The position numbers and the translations under genes were made by a program. From the NCBI GenBank assembly GCA_029778535.1, contig JAKOQB010000005.1:186001-250000 (forward strand): 64,000 bases of DNA, written 5' to 3'. The stretch comes from Pseudomonadota bacterium. Lineage in GTDB: Bacteria > Pseudomonadota > Gammaproteobacteria > Burkholderiales > Burkholderiaceae_F. Of this stretch, positions 54,200-63,892 are shown piece after piece (positions within the stretch are counted from its first letter, which is position 1; each line of letters starts with the position of its first letter). The notes under the pieces are model-generated. The model was not told where the DNA came from. It saw nothing but the letters and a program-made list of their open reading frames with translations, and did not search any database.

Positions 54200-56902
54200 A
54201 TGTCAGCCGTACCGAAATTCGACGCCGCCAACGATCCTGACGCGCAGGAGACCCAGGAGTGGATCGAGGCGCTGGAAGGCGTGCTCGAGCGTGAAGGTCC
54301 GCACCGCGCGCACTACCTGCTCGAGCGGTTGATTGAAAAGGCGCGCCGCTCGGGTGCATACATCCCGTACTCGCCGAACACCGCCTACATCAACACGATC
54401 CCGCCGCACCAGGAAGAAACCTCGCCCGGCGACTACGCGATCGAGGAGCGCATCCGCTCGTTCATCCGCTGGAACGCGATGGCGACCGTCGTGCGCGCCA
54501 ATCGCGGTGACGGCGATCTGGGTGGCCACATTGCCAGCTACGCGTCCGTGAACACGCTGATGGAAGTGGGATTCAACCACTTCTGGCGCGCGCCCTCCGC
54601 CGACTTCGGCGGCGACCTGATCTACATCCAGGGCCATTCGTCGCCGGGCGTGTACGCGCGCGCCTTTCTCGAAGGGCGGCTGACCGAGGAACAGCTCGCC
54701 AATTTCCGCCGCGATGTCGACGGCAAGGGTGTCACGTCGTATCCGCATCCGAAGCTGATGCCGGACTTCTGGCAGTTCCCGACCGTGTCGATGGGGCTGG
54801 GCCCGATCCAGGCGATCTACCAGGCGCGCTTCCTGAAGTACCTGCACGCGCGCGGCATCGCCGACACCGCCGGCCGCAAGGTGTGGTGCTTCTGCGGCGA
54901 CGGCGAGATGGACGAGCCCGAATCGCTCGGCGCGATCAGCATGGCCTCGCGCGAGAGGCTCGACAACCTGATCTTCGTGATCAACTGCAACCTGCAGCGG
55001 CTCGACGGACCGGTGCGCGGCAACGGCAAGATCATCCAGGAGCTCGAAGGCGAATTCCGTGGTTCCGGCTGGAACGTGATCAAGCTGATCTGGGGCTCGT
55101 ACTGGGACCCGCTGCTCGCCAAGGACAAGGACGGCTGGCTGCTGCGGCTGATGGAAGAAACCGTCGACGGCGAATACCAGAACTACAAGGCGAACGACGG
55201 CGCGTTCGTGCGCAAGCATTTCTTCGGCAAGTTCCCGCAGACGGCGGAGATGGTTTCGCGCATGTCGGACGCCGATATCTGGCGGCTGAACCGCGGCGGC
55301 CACGATCCGCACAAGATCTACGCCGCGTACGCGGCGGCGGTGAAGACCGAGGGCCTGCCGACCGTGATCCTGGCCAAGACGGTCAAGGGCTACGGCATGG
55401 GCAAGATCGGCGAGGGCAAGAACCCGACGCACCAGGTCAAGAAGCTCGACACCGACGCGGTGCGCGAATTCCGCGACCGCTTCAGCATTCCGATTCCCGA
55501 CGACAAGCTGGAAGAGGTGCCGTTCTTCAGGCCGCCGGCGAACTCGCCGGAGATGCGCTACCTGCACGAGCGCCGGCGCGCGCTCGGCGGCTACCTGCCG
55601 CAGCGGCGCCGCCGCGCGGACGAGAAGCTCGCCGCGCCCGCGCTCGATGCATTCGCCGCGGTGCTGGAGCCGACCGCCGAGGGGCGGGAGATCAGCACCA
55701 CGCAGGCATTCGTGCGCATCCTGACGCAGTTGGTGCGCGACAAGACGCTCGGCCCGCGCGTGGTCCCGATCGTCGCCGACGAGGCGCGCACGTTCGGCAT
55801 GGAGGGCATGTTCCGGCAGCTCGGCATCTTCAGCCAGCAGGGGCAGCTGTACGAACCGGTCGACCGCGACCAGGTGATGTACTACCGCGAGGACAAGAAG
55901 GGCCAGATTCTCGAGGAAGGCATCAACGAGGCCGGCGCGACGGCCGACTGGATCGCCGCTGCGACCTCGTACTCGAACAGCAACCGCATCGTCGTGCCCT
56001 TTTACATCTTCTACTCGATGTTCGGGTTCCAGCGCGTCGGCGACCTGACGTGGCTGGCCGGTGATATCCAGGCGCGCGGCTTTCTGCTCGGGGCGACCAG
56101 CGGCCGCACGACGCTGAACGGCGAGGGGCTGCAGCACCAGGACGGCCACTCGCACCTGCTGTCCAGCACGATCCCCAACTGCGTCAGCTACGACCCGACC
56201 TTCGCGCACGAACTGGCGGTGATCATCCGCGACGGCATGCGGCGCATGGTGGAAGAACAGGAGAACGTCTTCTACTACATCACCGTGATGAACGAGAACT
56301 ACCCGCAGCCCGGACTGAAGAAGGGACAGGAAGACGGCATCCTGAAAGGCATGTACCGCTTGCGCGAAGGCCCGGCCGGCAGCGGCATGGGCATGTCGAT
56401 TCCGCGCGTGCAACTGCTCGGCAGCGGCACGATCCTGCGCGAGGTGATCGCCGCCGGCGAACTGCTCGAGCGCGACTGGGGTGTCGCCGGCGACGTGTGG
56501 AGCGTCACCAGCTTCACCGAGTTGCGGCGCGAAGGCATCGACTGCGAGCGCTGGAACCTGCTGCACCCGACCGAGCCGCCGCGCAAGCCGTACGTAACGC
56601 GCGAGTTCGAGCGCACGGTCGGGCCGCTGGTCGCGTCGACCGACTACATGCGCACGTTCGCCGACCAGATCCGGCCGTACCTGCCGAAGGGCCGCACCTA
56701 CACCGTGCTCGGCACCGACGGCTTCGGCCGCTCCGACACGCGCGAGAAGCTGCGCGAGCATTTCGAGGTCGATCGCCATTTCGTCGTGATCGCGGCGCTG
56801 AAAGCGCTGGCCGAGGAAGGCGTGCTGCCGCTCGCGAAAGTCGGCGAGGCGATCCGCAAGTACGGCATCAATCCGGACAAGACCAACCCGGCCCACGCGT
56901 GA
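54200..56902 (+). CDS. aceE: Pyruvate dehydrogenase E1 component (homodimeric)
   Basis: A 900-residue thiamine-diphosphate enzyme that decarboxylates pyruvate and acetylates the E2 lipoyl groups. The TPP motif runs from GDGEMDEPESLGAI to INCNLQRLDG, and the N-terminal GGHIASYASVNTLMEVGFNHFWR and C-terminal GTDGFGRSDTR are typical of the single-chain E1 of Proteobacteria. ATG at 54200 has a good ribosome site. It heads the operon aceE–aceF–BPH–lpdA. Confidence 0.97.
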   Translation: MSAVPKFDAANDPDAQETQEWIEALEGVLEREGPHRAHYLLERLIEKARRSGAYIPYSPNTAYINTIPPHQEETSPGDYAIEERIRSFIRWNAMATVVRANRGDGDLGGHIASYASVNTLMEVGFNHFWRAPSADFGGDLIYIQGHSSPGVYARAFLEGRLTEEQLANFRRDVDGKGVTSYPHPKLMPDFWQFPTVSMGLGPIQAIYQARFLKYLHARGIADTAGRKVWCFCGDGEMDEPESLGAISMASRERLDNLIFVINCNLQRLDGPVRGNGKIIQELEGEFRGSGWNVIKLIWGSYWDPLLAKDKDGWLLRLMEETVDGEYQNYKANDGAFVRKHFFGKFPQTAEMVSRMSDADIWRLNRGGHDPHKIYAAYAAAVKTEGLPTVILAKTVKGYGMGKIGEGKNPTHQVKKLDTDAVREFRDRFSIPIPDDKLEEVPFFRPPANSPEMRYLHERRRALGGYLPQRRRRADEKLAAPALDAFAAVLEPTAEGREISTTQAFVRILTQLVRDKTLGPRVVPIVADEARTFGMEGMFRQLGIFSQQGQLYEPVDRDQVMYYREDKKGQILEEGINEAGATADWIAAATSYSNSNRIVVPFYIFYSMFGFQRVGDLTWLAGDIQARGFLLGATSGRTTLNGEGLQHQDGHSHLLSSTIPNCVSYDPTFAHELAVIIRDGMRRMVEEQENVFYYITVMNENYPQPGLKKGQEDGILKGMYRLREGPAGSGMGMSIPRVQLLGSGTILREVIAAGELLERDWGVAGDVWSVTSFTELRREGIDCERWNLLHPTEPPRKPYVTREFERTVGPLVASTDYMRTFADQIRPYLPKGRTYTVLGTDGFGRSDTREKLREHFEVDRHFVVIAALKALAEEGVLPLAKVGEAIRKYGINPDKTNPAHA

Positions 56903-57016
56903 GCGCAGGGCGAGGCACGACCGCGCGAGCGGACCATGAACGAGCTGATCAAGCGCGGGATGCGGCGCACCGACGTGCTGCTGACGCTGCCCGAACTCGA
57001 ACATAAGGCCGAACAA

Positions 57017-58690
57017 ATGGGAATCGAGATCAAGGTGCCGGACATCGGCGACTTCAAGGACGTCGAGATCATCGAAGTGCTGGTCAAGCCGGGTGACACG
57101 GTGGCGAAGGAGCAGTCGCTGATCACCGTGGAGAGCGACAAGGCGTCGATGGAGATCCCGTCGTCGGCCGCCGGCGTCGTGAAGGAGATGCGAGTCGGGC
57201 TGGGCGACAAGGTGTCGGAGGGCTCGGTGATCCTCGTGCTCGAACCGACCGAGGCGCCGGAACGCGCGGCGCCTGCTCCCGTCGCCACCCCGGCGGCCGC
57301 ATCGACTCCGACGCCCGCGACGACGCCGCCTGCGGCCGAGCGGACCCCGGTCGCCGCCGCGGCCGGTGGCGTGGTCGAGATCAAGGTGCCCGACATCGGC
57401 GACTTCAAGGATGTCGAAGTCATCGAGGTGCTGGTCAAGCCGGGCGACACGGTGGCGAAGGAGCAGTCGCTGATTACGGTGGAGAGCGACAAGGCGTCGA
57501 TGGAAATCCCGTCGTCTGCTGCCGGGACGGTGCAGGAAATGCGCGTGAAGCTCGGCGACAAGGTGTCCGAGGGCAGCGTGATCCTGACGCTGGCGAGCGG
57601 CGGCGTGGCCATCACCGCGCCGCCGCCGCCGGCGGCACCGGCAGCTGCGCCGGCCCAGGCACCCGCCGCGCTACCCGCGCCCTCGGCGCCGGCGTCGTCT
57701 CCGCCGTCGACCGCGTTCGCGGTCGAGATGGTCGGCCGCCCGCAGCCGACCGCGGAAGAGCCCGGAATCAAGCCGCACGCATCGCCGTCGGTGCGCAAGT
57801 TCGCGCGCGAGCTCGGCGTCGATCTTGCGCAGGTTCGAGGCACCGGACCCAAGGGCCGCATCACGGAGGAGGACGTGCATGGCTACGTGAAGGCCGCGAT
57901 CGCCGGCGCGGTCGCGAAGGCGGCGCCAGCCGCCCCCGCGGTCGGCATCGGTTTCGGCGTGCTGCCGTGGCCGCAGGTCGACTTCGCCAAGTTCGGACCG
58001 ATCGAGCGCGTCGAGATGTCGCGCATCAAGAAGCTGTCGGGGCCGAACCTGCACCGCAACTGGGTGATGATCCCGCACGTCACCAACCACGAGGACGCCG
58101 ACGTCACCGAGCTGGAAGCATTCCGCGTGCAGCTCAACAAGGAGAACGAGAAGAGCGGCGTGAAGATCACGATGCTCGCGTTCCTGGTCAAGGCGTGCGT
58201 GGCGGCGCTGAAGAAATTCCCCGACTTCAACAGCTCGATCGACGCCGAAGGCGGCGCGATCATCCGCAAGTACTACTGGCACATCGGCTTCGCCGCCGAC
58301 ACGCCGAACGGGCTCGTGGTGCCGGTGATCAAGGACGCCGACCGGAAAGGCATCCTCGAGATCGCGCAGGAGATGAGCGCGCTGTCGGCCAGGGCGCGCG
58401 AAGGCAAGCTGGCGCCGGCCGACATGCAGGGCGGCACCTTCTCGATCTCGTCGCTGGGCGGCATCGGCGGCACCTACTTCACGCCGATCATCAATGCGCC
58501 CGAAGTCGCGATCCTCGGCGTCTGCCGCTCGAGCATGCGCCCGGTGTGGAACGGCAAGGCCTTTGTGCCGCGCCTGATCCTGCCGCTGTCGCTATCGTGG
58601 GACCACCGCGTGGTCGACGGCGCCGGCGCGGCACGCTTCAACGCGTATCTGGCGGCGGTGCTGGCGGATTTCAGGCGCGTGCTGCTGTAG
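57017..58690 (+). CDS. aceF: Dihydrolipoamide acetyltransferase (pyruvate dehydrogenase E2)
   Basis: A 557-residue core subunit. Two N-terminal lipoyl domains each carry [11 protein letters not shown] (first lipoyl Lys K42). They are joined by Ala/Pro linkers to a peripheral-subunit-binding domain ([22 protein letters not shown]) and a catalytic domain ending in [15 protein letters not shown], with the active-site His and Asp. ATG at 57017 gives the usual N-terminus, but an in-frame ATG at 56936 would add 27 residues filling most of the gap after aceE. The two lipoyl domains are nearly identical to each other and to that of lpdA. Confidence 0.95.
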   Translation: MGIEIKVPDIGDFKDVEIIEVLVKPGDTVAKEQSLITVESDKASMEIPSSAAGVVKEMRVGLGDKVSEGSVILVLEPTEAPERAAPAPVATPAAASTPTPATTPPAAERTPVAAAAGGVVEIKVPDIGDFKDVEVIEVLVKPGDTVAKEQSLITVESDKASMEIPSSAAGTVQEMRVKLGDKVSEGSVILTLASGGVAITAPPPPAAPAAAPAQAPAALPAPSAPASSPPSTAFAVEMVGRPQPTAEEPGIKPHASPSVRKFARELGVDLAQVRGTGPKGRITEEDVHGYVKAAIAGAVAKAAPAAPAVGIGFGVLPWPQVDFAKFGPIERVEMSRIKKLSGPNLHRNWVMIPHVTNHEDADVTELEAFRVQLNKENEKSGVKITMLAFLVKACVAALKKFPDFNSSIDAEGGAIIRKYYWHIGFAADTPNGLVVPVIKDADRKGILEIAQEMSALSARAREGKLAPADMQGGTFSISSLGGIGGTYFTPIINAPEVAILGVCRSSMRPVWNGKAFVPRLILPLSLSWDHRVVDGAGAARFNAYLAAVLADFRRVLL

Positions 58691-58695
58691 GTACG

Positions 58696-58788
58696 GTTGT
58701 CCGTTGCTCGTTGCTCGTTGTCCGGTGAACTGCGGACTCTACCAACGGACAACGGACAACGGAGAACGGACAACGGAGAACGGACAAC
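58696..58788. repeat. Inverted heptad-repeat array (unit GTTGTCC / GGACAAC)
   Basis: The left arm 58696–58723 reads GTTGTCC, GTTGCTC, GTTGCTC, GTTGTCC. The right arm 58747–58788 has six units alternating GGACAAC and GGAGAAC. The 23-base spacer has no repeats. The array fills the gap between the aceF stop and the start of the proteasome-like gene, 6 bases from its ATG, so the last units stand where the ribosome-binding site should be. Confidence 0.95.
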
Positions 58789-58794
58789 GGTTTC

Positions 58795-59388
58795 ATGACC
58801 ACCATCGTCGTCGTCAAGAAGAACCGCGAGATCGCGATCGCGTCCGATGCGCTGGTGACGTTCGGCGAAACGCGGCTGCCGCACGGCTACGAGGTCAACG
58901 AGAAGATCATCACGGTGGGCGACTCCTACATCGGGCTCGCGGGCAGCACCGCGCACTTCGCGGTGCTGGCCGACGCATTGCGGGGCATGGGCGCAGACTG
59001 CCGCCTCGGCAGCCGGATGGAGATCTTCGCCACGTTCCAGAAGCTGCACGCGCTGTTGAAGGAGAAGTACTTCCTGAACCCGAAGGAGGACGAGTCCGAT
59101 CCGTACGAGTCGTCGCAGATCACCGCGGTGATCGCGAACGCGAGCGGCATTTACGGCGTGTACTCGTACCGCGAGGTGTTCAGCTTCGACAAGTTCTGGG
59201 GGATCGGCTCGGGGCGCAACTTCGCGCTCGGCGCGATGTACGCGGTGTACGACCGCGGCCGCAGCGCGCGCCAGATCGCCGAGGTCGGCGTCAAGGCCGG
59301 CTGCGAGTTCGACAAGAGCTCGGCGCTGCCGGTGCGCGTGTTCGGTTTCCCGATGACGGTGGCAGAAAACCAAGAGAGAGCCGCATGA
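58795..59388 (+). CDS. Betaproteobacterial proteasome homologue (BPH), HslV-like Ntn peptidase
   Basis: A 197-residue protein of the proteasome/HslV superfamily. [10 protein letters not shown] at the start gives, after Met removal, the N-terminal nucleophile Thr1; D17 (IASDAL) and the Lys in EVNEKIITV match the HslV active-site Asp17 and Lys33. [11 protein letters not shown] and [12 protein letters not shown] are superfamily core motifs. Known BPH proteins form double-ring tetradecamers with unclear substrates and no fixed ATPase partner. It lies between aceF and lpdA and overlaps lpdA by ATGA, so it is co-translated with a pyruvate dehydrogenase subunit. Confidence 0.85.
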   Translation: MTTIVVVKKNREIAIASDALVTFGETRLPHGYEVNEKIITVGDSYIGLAGSTAHFAVLADALRGMGADCRLGSRMEIFATFQKLHALLKEKYFLNPKEDESDPYESSQITAVIANASGIYGVYSYREVFSFDKFWGIGSGRNFALGAMYAVYDRGRSARQIAEVGVKAGCEFDKSSALPVRVFGFPMTVAENQERAA

Positions 59389-61124
59389 GCCAGACCATCG
59401 AAGTGAAAGTGCCCGACATCGGCGATTTCAAGGACGTCGAAATCATCGAGGTACTGGTCAAGCCGGGCGACGCGATCGCAAAGGAGCAGTCGCTGATCAC
59501 GGTCGAAAGCGACAAGGCGTCGATGGAGATTCCGTCGCCGGCCGCGGGCACGGTGAAGGAGATGCGGGTCAAACTCGGCGACAGGGTGTCGGAGGGTTCT
59601 CCAATCCTGGTGCTGGAGGTCGCGGAGTCGGTCGCTGCGTCCGCCCCCGTCGCCGCGCCCGCGGCTGCACCCGCAGCCGCAGTCGCGCCGGTGGCGGCGT
59701 TTTCAGACACCGCCGACCTCGACTGCGACGTGCTCGTGCTCGGCGCCGGGCCGGGCGGATATTCGGCGGCATTCCGCGCGGCCGACCTCGGGCAGCGGGT
59801 GGTGCTGGTCGAGCGCTATCCGACGCTGGGCGGCGTGTGCCTGAACGTCGGCTGCATTCCGTCCAAGGCGCTGCTGCACGTCGCGGCGGTGATGGACGAG
59901 GCGGCGCATTTCGCCGACCTCGGCGTGGTGTTCGGCGCGCCGAAGATCGATCTCGCCAGGCTGCGCGCGCACAAGAACAAGGTGGTCGGCAAGCTCACCG
60001 GCGGGCTGGCGTCGATGGCGAAGATGCGCAAGGTGACCGTGTTGCAGGGGATCGGTACCTTCGCCGATCCGCACCAAATGGCCGTGGCGACGAAGGAAGG
60101 CACGAAGACGGTCCGCTTCGCGAACGCGATCATCGCGGCCGGCAGCGAGGCGGTGAAGCTGCCGTTCGTACCCGACGATCCGCGCATCGTCGATTCGACC
60201 GGCGCGCTCGAACTGCCGCAGATCCCGAAGAAGATGCTGGTGATCGGCGGCGGCATCATCGGGCTGGAGATGGCGACCGTGTATTCGGCGCTGGGCAGCC
60301 GCATCGACGTCGTCGAGATGCTCGACGGCCTGATGCTCGGCGCCGACCGCGACCTCGTGCGCGTTTGGCAGAAGAAGAATGCCGGCCGCTTCGACCGCAT
60401 CATGCTGAAGACGAAGACCGTTGGCGTCGAGGCGAAACCGGAGGGACTGCTGGCGAGCTTCGAGGGCGAGGGGGCGCCGGCCGAGCCCGACTTCTACGAC
60501 ATGATCCTGCTGTCGGTCGGCCGCAGCCCGAACGGCAGCAAGATCGGCGCCGAACGCGCCGGTGTGGCGGTCGACGCGCGCGGCTACATCGCCACCGACA
60601 AGCAGATGCGTACCAACGTGCCGCACATCTTCGCGATCGGCGACATCGTCGGCCAGCCGATGCTGGCGCACAAGGCGGTGCACGAAGGGCACGTCGCCGC
60701 CGAAGCGGCGGCGGGCCAGAAGTCGTACTTCGATGCCACGGTGATTCCGTCGGTCGCGTACACCGACCCGGAGATCGCATGGGTCGGGCTCACGGAGGAC
60801 GAGGCGAGGAAGTCCGGCCGCAAGGTCAACAAGGGTCTGTTCCCGTGGAGCGCGTCGGGCCGCGCGATCGCCAACAACCGCGACGAGGGCTTCACCAAGC
60901 TGCTGTTCGATGACGAGACCCATCGCATCGTCGGCGGCGGCATCGTAGGCACGCACGCGGGCGACCTGATCGGCGAGATCGCGCTGGCGATCGAAATGGG
61001 TGCGGACGCGGTCGACATCGGAAGCACGATTCACCCGCATCCGACGCTGGGCGAATCGCTCGGCATGGCGGCCGAGGTCGCGCACGGCACCTGCACCGAC
61101 GTGCCGCCGGCGAAGAAGCGATAG
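59385..61124 (+). CDS. lpdA: Dihydrolipoamide dehydrogenase (E3) with N-terminal lipoyl domain
   Basis: A 579-residue flavoenzyme that reoxidises the E2 lipoyl groups with NAD. The N-terminal ~80 residues are a lipoyl domain (K44 in [11 protein letters not shown]), followed by an Ala/Pro linker and the FAD motif [13 protein letters not shown]. The redox disulfide is in [13 protein letters not shown], the NAD motif is [10 protein letters not shown], and the catalytic His-Glu is in HPHPTLGE. E3 with a fused lipoyl domain is common in betaproteobacterial and some neisserial complexes. The start lies within the BPH stop. Confidence 0.96.
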   Translation: MSQTIEVKVPDIGDFKDVEIIEVLVKPGDAIAKEQSLITVESDKASMEIPSPAAGTVKEMRVKLGDRVSEGSPILVLEVAESVAASAPVAAPAAAPAAAVAPVAAFSDTADLDCDVLVLGAGPGGYSAAFRAADLGQRVVLVERYPTLGGVCLNVGCIPSKALLHVAAVMDEAAHFADLGVVFGAPKIDLARLRAHKNKVVGKLTGGLASMAKMRKVTVLQGIGTFADPHQMAVATKEGTKTVRFANAIIAAGSEAVKLPFVPDDPRIVDSTGALELPQIPKKMLVIGGGIIGLEMATVYSALGSRIDVVEMLDGLMLGADRDLVRVWQKKNAGRFDRIMLKTKTVGVEAKPEGLLASFEGEGAPAEPDFYDMILLSVGRSPNGSKIGAERAGVAVDARGYIATDKQMRTNVPHIFAIGDIVGQPMLAHKAVHEGHVAAEAAAGQKSYFDATVIPSVAYTDPEIAWVGLTEDEARKSGRKVNKGLFPWSASGRAIANNRDEGFTKLLFDDETHRIVGGGIVGTHAGDLIGEIALAIEMGADAVDIGSTIHPHPTLGESLGMAAEVAHGTCTDVPPAKKR

Positions 61125-61229
61125 CCATCGCGTGAATGCGGTGGCGCGCGCCGCACGCCATGTCGGCACGGCGGCGCGTTTGTATCCTGCCGTCGGGCAG
61201 CGGCCCGGACACGCGCGAAGGAGAAGACG

Positions 61230-61937
61230 ATGACGCCGATGATCGATCCCGATGAAGTGCTCAGGCAGATGACCGCGCAGGCCGTGGCGCAGGGCGAAAG
61301 CCTGCGCACCACCGTGCGCGACCTGACGCTGCGCGCGCTGCAGTCGCGCGAGCTGTCGCTCAGCCAGATCAAGAGCGTGGTCAAGAACGTGACCGAAGGC
61401 GTCAACATCGGCGCGCTGCAGGGCAACCTCGACACCGACAAGGCGTTCGGCCAGGCACTGGCGGGCATGGACGACGCGCTGCTGAAAGCGGTCGAGGCGA
61501 GCCGCATCGCGTTGTCGCAGATCACCGGCGACCGCGAATTCCGCGATTCGAACCTGAAGAAGGCGCTCGCCGAGATCGAGCGGATCGAGGACGAATTCCT
61601 CGACACGGTGAAGAAGGCCGCCGCCGGCGCGGGCGCGCAGATCAAGTCGCAGTGGGCGGGCGTGCTGGCCGACAAGGCGGAAGCCGGCACCGCGACCGGC
61701 CAGCAGGTGATGGCGATGATGGAGCAGTACGGCGACCAAGTGCGCGCGGCGGCGCGCGCGCAGCGCGAGGCGGGCTTCAAGGCCGCGCACGCGTTGGCGC
61801 AGAACTTCCACGCCCTCGCCAGCGGGGTGCTGATCGGAATGTCCGAGGCGCTGAATGCCGGTGGCCGCAAGCCGGCCCCGAAGCCCGCTGCCAAGGCGGC
61901 GCCGGCGCGCAAGGCAGCTAAGTCGCGCCGGCGGTAG
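61230..61937 (+). CDS. Helical protein with histone-like basic tail (phasin-like or DUF6781-like)
   Basis: A 235-residue protein that is almost entirely helical. Amphipathic helices (ALLKAVEASRIALSQI, FRDSNLKKALAEIERIEDEF, GFKAAHALAQNFHALASG) are followed by a ~25-residue Lys/Ala/Pro tail (KPAPKPAAKAAPARKAAKSR) like that of histone H1 or of PHA-granule proteins that bind DNA. I cannot place it firmly; a phasin-type or DUF6781-type protein is possible. A strong ribosome site (GAAGGAG) precedes the ATG. It follows lpdA by 105 bases with weak promoter potential. Confidence 0.7.
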   Translation: MTPMIDPDEVLRQMTAQAVAQGESLRTTVRDLTLRALQSRELSLSQIKSVVKNVTEGVNIGALQGNLDTDKAFGQALAGMDDALLKAVEASRIALSQITGDREFRDSNLKKALAEIERIEDEFLDTVKKAAAGAGAQIKSQWAGVLADKAEAGTATGQQVMAMMEQYGDQVRAAARAQREAGFKAAHALAQNFHALASGVLIGMSEALNAGGRKPAPKPAAKAAPARKAAKSRRR

Positions 61938-61964
61938 CGCCGCCGCCGCGAGTGCGTGCGCGCG

Positions 61965-62306
61965 ATGCCGATCGTGACGGTCGAGATCGTCGGCGGCGAA
62001 GAGGTGGCATGCGTTGCCTCCGCGCTCGCGACTCGTCTGGGCGAAGCGCTCGCCGCTCCGGCCGGCAGCGTGTGGGTGCAGGTCAGAAGCGTTCCTTCGT
62101 GCGCCTATGCGGAGAACGGGCCGGAGCAGCCGCCGCCCGTTTTCGTGCGCGTGCTCGCGCGCGGCGACGCCTCCGCGCAGCGGGCGGGTGCGATCGCGGC
62201 GGCGGTCGCACAGATCGTCGGCCGTCCGCTCGAGCGCGTGCATGTGATCTGCGAGCCGGATGCGAACGGGCGCGTGTTTTTCGGCGGCGCGCCTGATCCG
62301 CGCTGA
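61965..62306 (+). CDS. Tautomerase superfamily-like protein
   Basis: A 113-residue protein beginning MPIVTVEIVGG, which leaves Pro1 as in 4-oxalocrotonate tautomerase and MIF folds. The pattern ALATRLGEALAAPAGSVWVQV and the second half FVRVLARGD...IAAAVAQIVGRPLERVHVI suggest the two beta-alpha-beta units of a MIF-like subunit. Activity and substrate are unknown. ATG at 61965 is chosen because it exposes the Pro; an upstream GTG at 61956 would not. It lies 27 bases after the preceding gene. Confidence 0.72.
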   Translation: MPIVTVEIVGGEEVACVASALATRLGEALAAPAGSVWVQVRSVPSCAYAENGPEQPPPVFVRVLARGDASAQRAGAIAAAVAQIVGRPLERVHVICEPDANGRVFFGGAPDPR

Positions 62307-62346
62307 GCGGCATCGGTAACATGCGCGCCATTTCAAAGGAGCGCAC

Positions 62347-63012
62347 GTGGCCACCCAGGAAGAACTGAAGCGCGCCGTCGCCCAGGCGGCGCTGAAATTC
62401 GTGCGGCCGGGTCAGGTGCTCGGCGTCGGCACCGGCTCGACCGTGGATCTCTTCATCGACGCGCTGGCGGCGGCGAAGATCGACGTGCCCGCGGCGGTAT
62501 CGAGCTCCGAGCGCAGCAGCCAGCGGCTCGCGGGCTGCGGCATCCGCACGCTCGACCTGAACGACGTCGACACCCTGCCGGTCTACGTCGATGGCGCCGA
62601 CGAGATCGATCCCGGCTTCAGCATGATCAAGGGCGGCGGCGCGGCGCTGACGCGCGAAAAGATCGTCGCCGCGGTCGCGACGACCTTTGTCTGCATCGCC
62701 GATGCCAGCAAGCGCGTCGACGTGCTCGGTCGCTTTCCACTTCCGGTCGAGGTGATCCCGATGGCGCGCGCCTACGTGATACGCGAGCTGGCCAGGCTGG
62801 GCGGCCAACCGAAATGGCGGGTGGGCGTCGTGACCGACAACGGCAACGTGATCATCGACGTGCACGGCCTGCGCATCACTGACCCGGTCACGCTGGAGGC
62901 GCGCATCAACGCCATCGTCGGCGTGGTGACCAATGGCCTGTTCGCCGCGCGCGGCGCCGACGTTCTGCTGCTCGGCACCGCCGAGGGCGTGAAGGAACTG
63001 CGGCGGCCGTAA
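62347..63012 (+). CDS. rpiA: Ribose-5-phosphate isomerase A
   Basis: A 221-residue enzyme of the pentose phosphate pathway, interconverting ribose 5-phosphate and ribulose 5-phosphate. Motifs are [34 protein letters not shown] with the catalytic Asp-Glu, and [14 protein letters not shown] with the active-site Lys. GTG at 62347 is supported by the ribosome site AAAGGAG. The length is standard. Confidence 0.96.
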   Translation: MATQEELKRAVAQAALKFVRPGQVLGVGTGSTVDLFIDALAAAKIDVPAAVSSSERSSQRLAGCGIRTLDLNDVDTLPVYVDGADEIDPGFSMIKGGGAALTREKIVAAVATTFVCIADASKRVDVLGRFPLPVEVIPMARAYVIRELARLGGQPKWRVGVVTDNGNVIIDVHGLRITDPVTLEARINAIVGVVTNGLFAARGADVLLLGTAEGVKELRRP

Positions 63013-63043
63013 CGCTCGACCACGGGTTCGGTACAGCGCTGCC

Positions 63044-63724
63044 ATGCGGCGCTTCATCGGCGCGCTGGCGCTCGCTTTGATCGCGGTGCCGCTTGTATAT
63101 CTGCTCGCCGCGCTCGCGCTCGGGCTCGTTGCCGTCAATCGCGGATTCCGCGACTCGCCGGACGGCGTGGTGATCTACGTACGTACCAACGGCGTGCACG
63201 CCGAATTCGTGCTGCCCGCGCGCGGCGCGTACGACTGGACTCGCGAGTTTCCGCTGCTCACGGTCGTGGATTACAAGCGGCTGCCGTCGCTCGCCGGTTT
63301 CGATTGGATCGCGTTCGGCTGGGGCGATCGCGCGTTTTACCTGCAGACGCCGCGCTGGAGCGACCTGCGGCCCGGCATCGCGTTCAACGCGCTCGCGGGG
63401 CTGGGGCCGGCGGCGATGCACGTCGAGTACCTGGCGCGGCCGTACGACTATCGGTCCGTGCGCGTCGACATCGACGAGGCGCAGTACCGGCGGCTGGTCG
63501 ACTACGTCCGTGCGGGCTTCGCGCGCGACGCGCAGGGACGCGCGGTCCGCATCGATCATCCCGGCTACTTCGCGACCGATGCGTTCTTCGAAGGCACCGG
63601 CCACTACTCGCCGTGGTTCACCAGCAACGAGTGGGTGCGCCGCGGGCTGGCGCAGGCCGGGATTCGCACGGCCGCGTGGTCACCCTTCGATGTCGCGCTG
63701 TTCTGGCACCTTCCGGCGCGATGA
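63044..63724 (+). CDS. DUF2459 (TIGR02117) family membrane-anchored protein
   Basis: A 226-residue protein with one N-terminal hydrophobic helix (LALALIAVPLVYLLAALALGLVAV) acting as an anchor or signal. The rest matches the DUF2459/TIGR02117 pattern: IYVRTNGVHAEFVLP, DWIAFGWGDRAFYLQTP, and the C-terminal YSPWFTSNEWVRRGLAQAGIRTA. The function is unknown; members are often close to metabolic operons. Its last 45 bases overlap a small convergent membrane-protein gene. Confidence 0.85.
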   Translation: MRRFIGALALALIAVPLVYLLAALALGLVAVNRGFRDSPDGVVIYVRTNGVHAEFVLPARGAYDWTREFPLLTVVDYKRLPSLAGFDWIAFGWGDRAFYLQTPRWSDLRPGIAFNALAGLGPAAMHVEYLARPYDYRSVRVDIDEAQYRRLVDYVRAGFARDAQGRAVRIDHPGYFATDAFFEGTGHYSPWFTSNEWVRRGLAQAGIRTAAWSPFDVALFWHLPAR

Positions 63725-63883
63725 TTTTCCCGGGCGCAGCGCGAAGAGACCCAGCAACGCCAGCGGCACCGCCGCGAGCAGCAGCCAGCCGAAGCGCGCG
63801 CCGGTCGCGAGCAGGACCAGCAGCACGCCCGCGGTGAGCGCGACGACCCAGAACAGCAGGAAGCCGAGCGGTCCCTGCACCAT
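63680..63883 (-). CDS. Small hypothetical membrane protein
   Basis: A 67-residue frame with two predicted membrane helices (GFLLFWVVALTAGVLLVLL and FGWLLLAAVPLALLGLFAL) and a basic cytoplasmic tail (RPGKSSRRKVPEQRDIEG). It begins 9 bases after the stop of the CoxL-like gene on the same strand, which supports translation, but it overlaps the DUF2459 gene by 45 bases. I do not recognise a family. Confidence 0.5.
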   Translation of the reverse strand: MVQGPLGFLLFWVVALTAGVLLVLLATGARFGWLLLAAVPLALLGLFALRPGKSSRRKVPEQRDIEG

Positions 63884-63892
63884 CGCGCGCCG

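Noticed and set aside
54203-57016. A 937-codon minus-strand open frame opposite aceE
   Set aside because: It is the mirror of a strongly coding gene, shows no domain and has skewed composition; aceE matches its family throughout.
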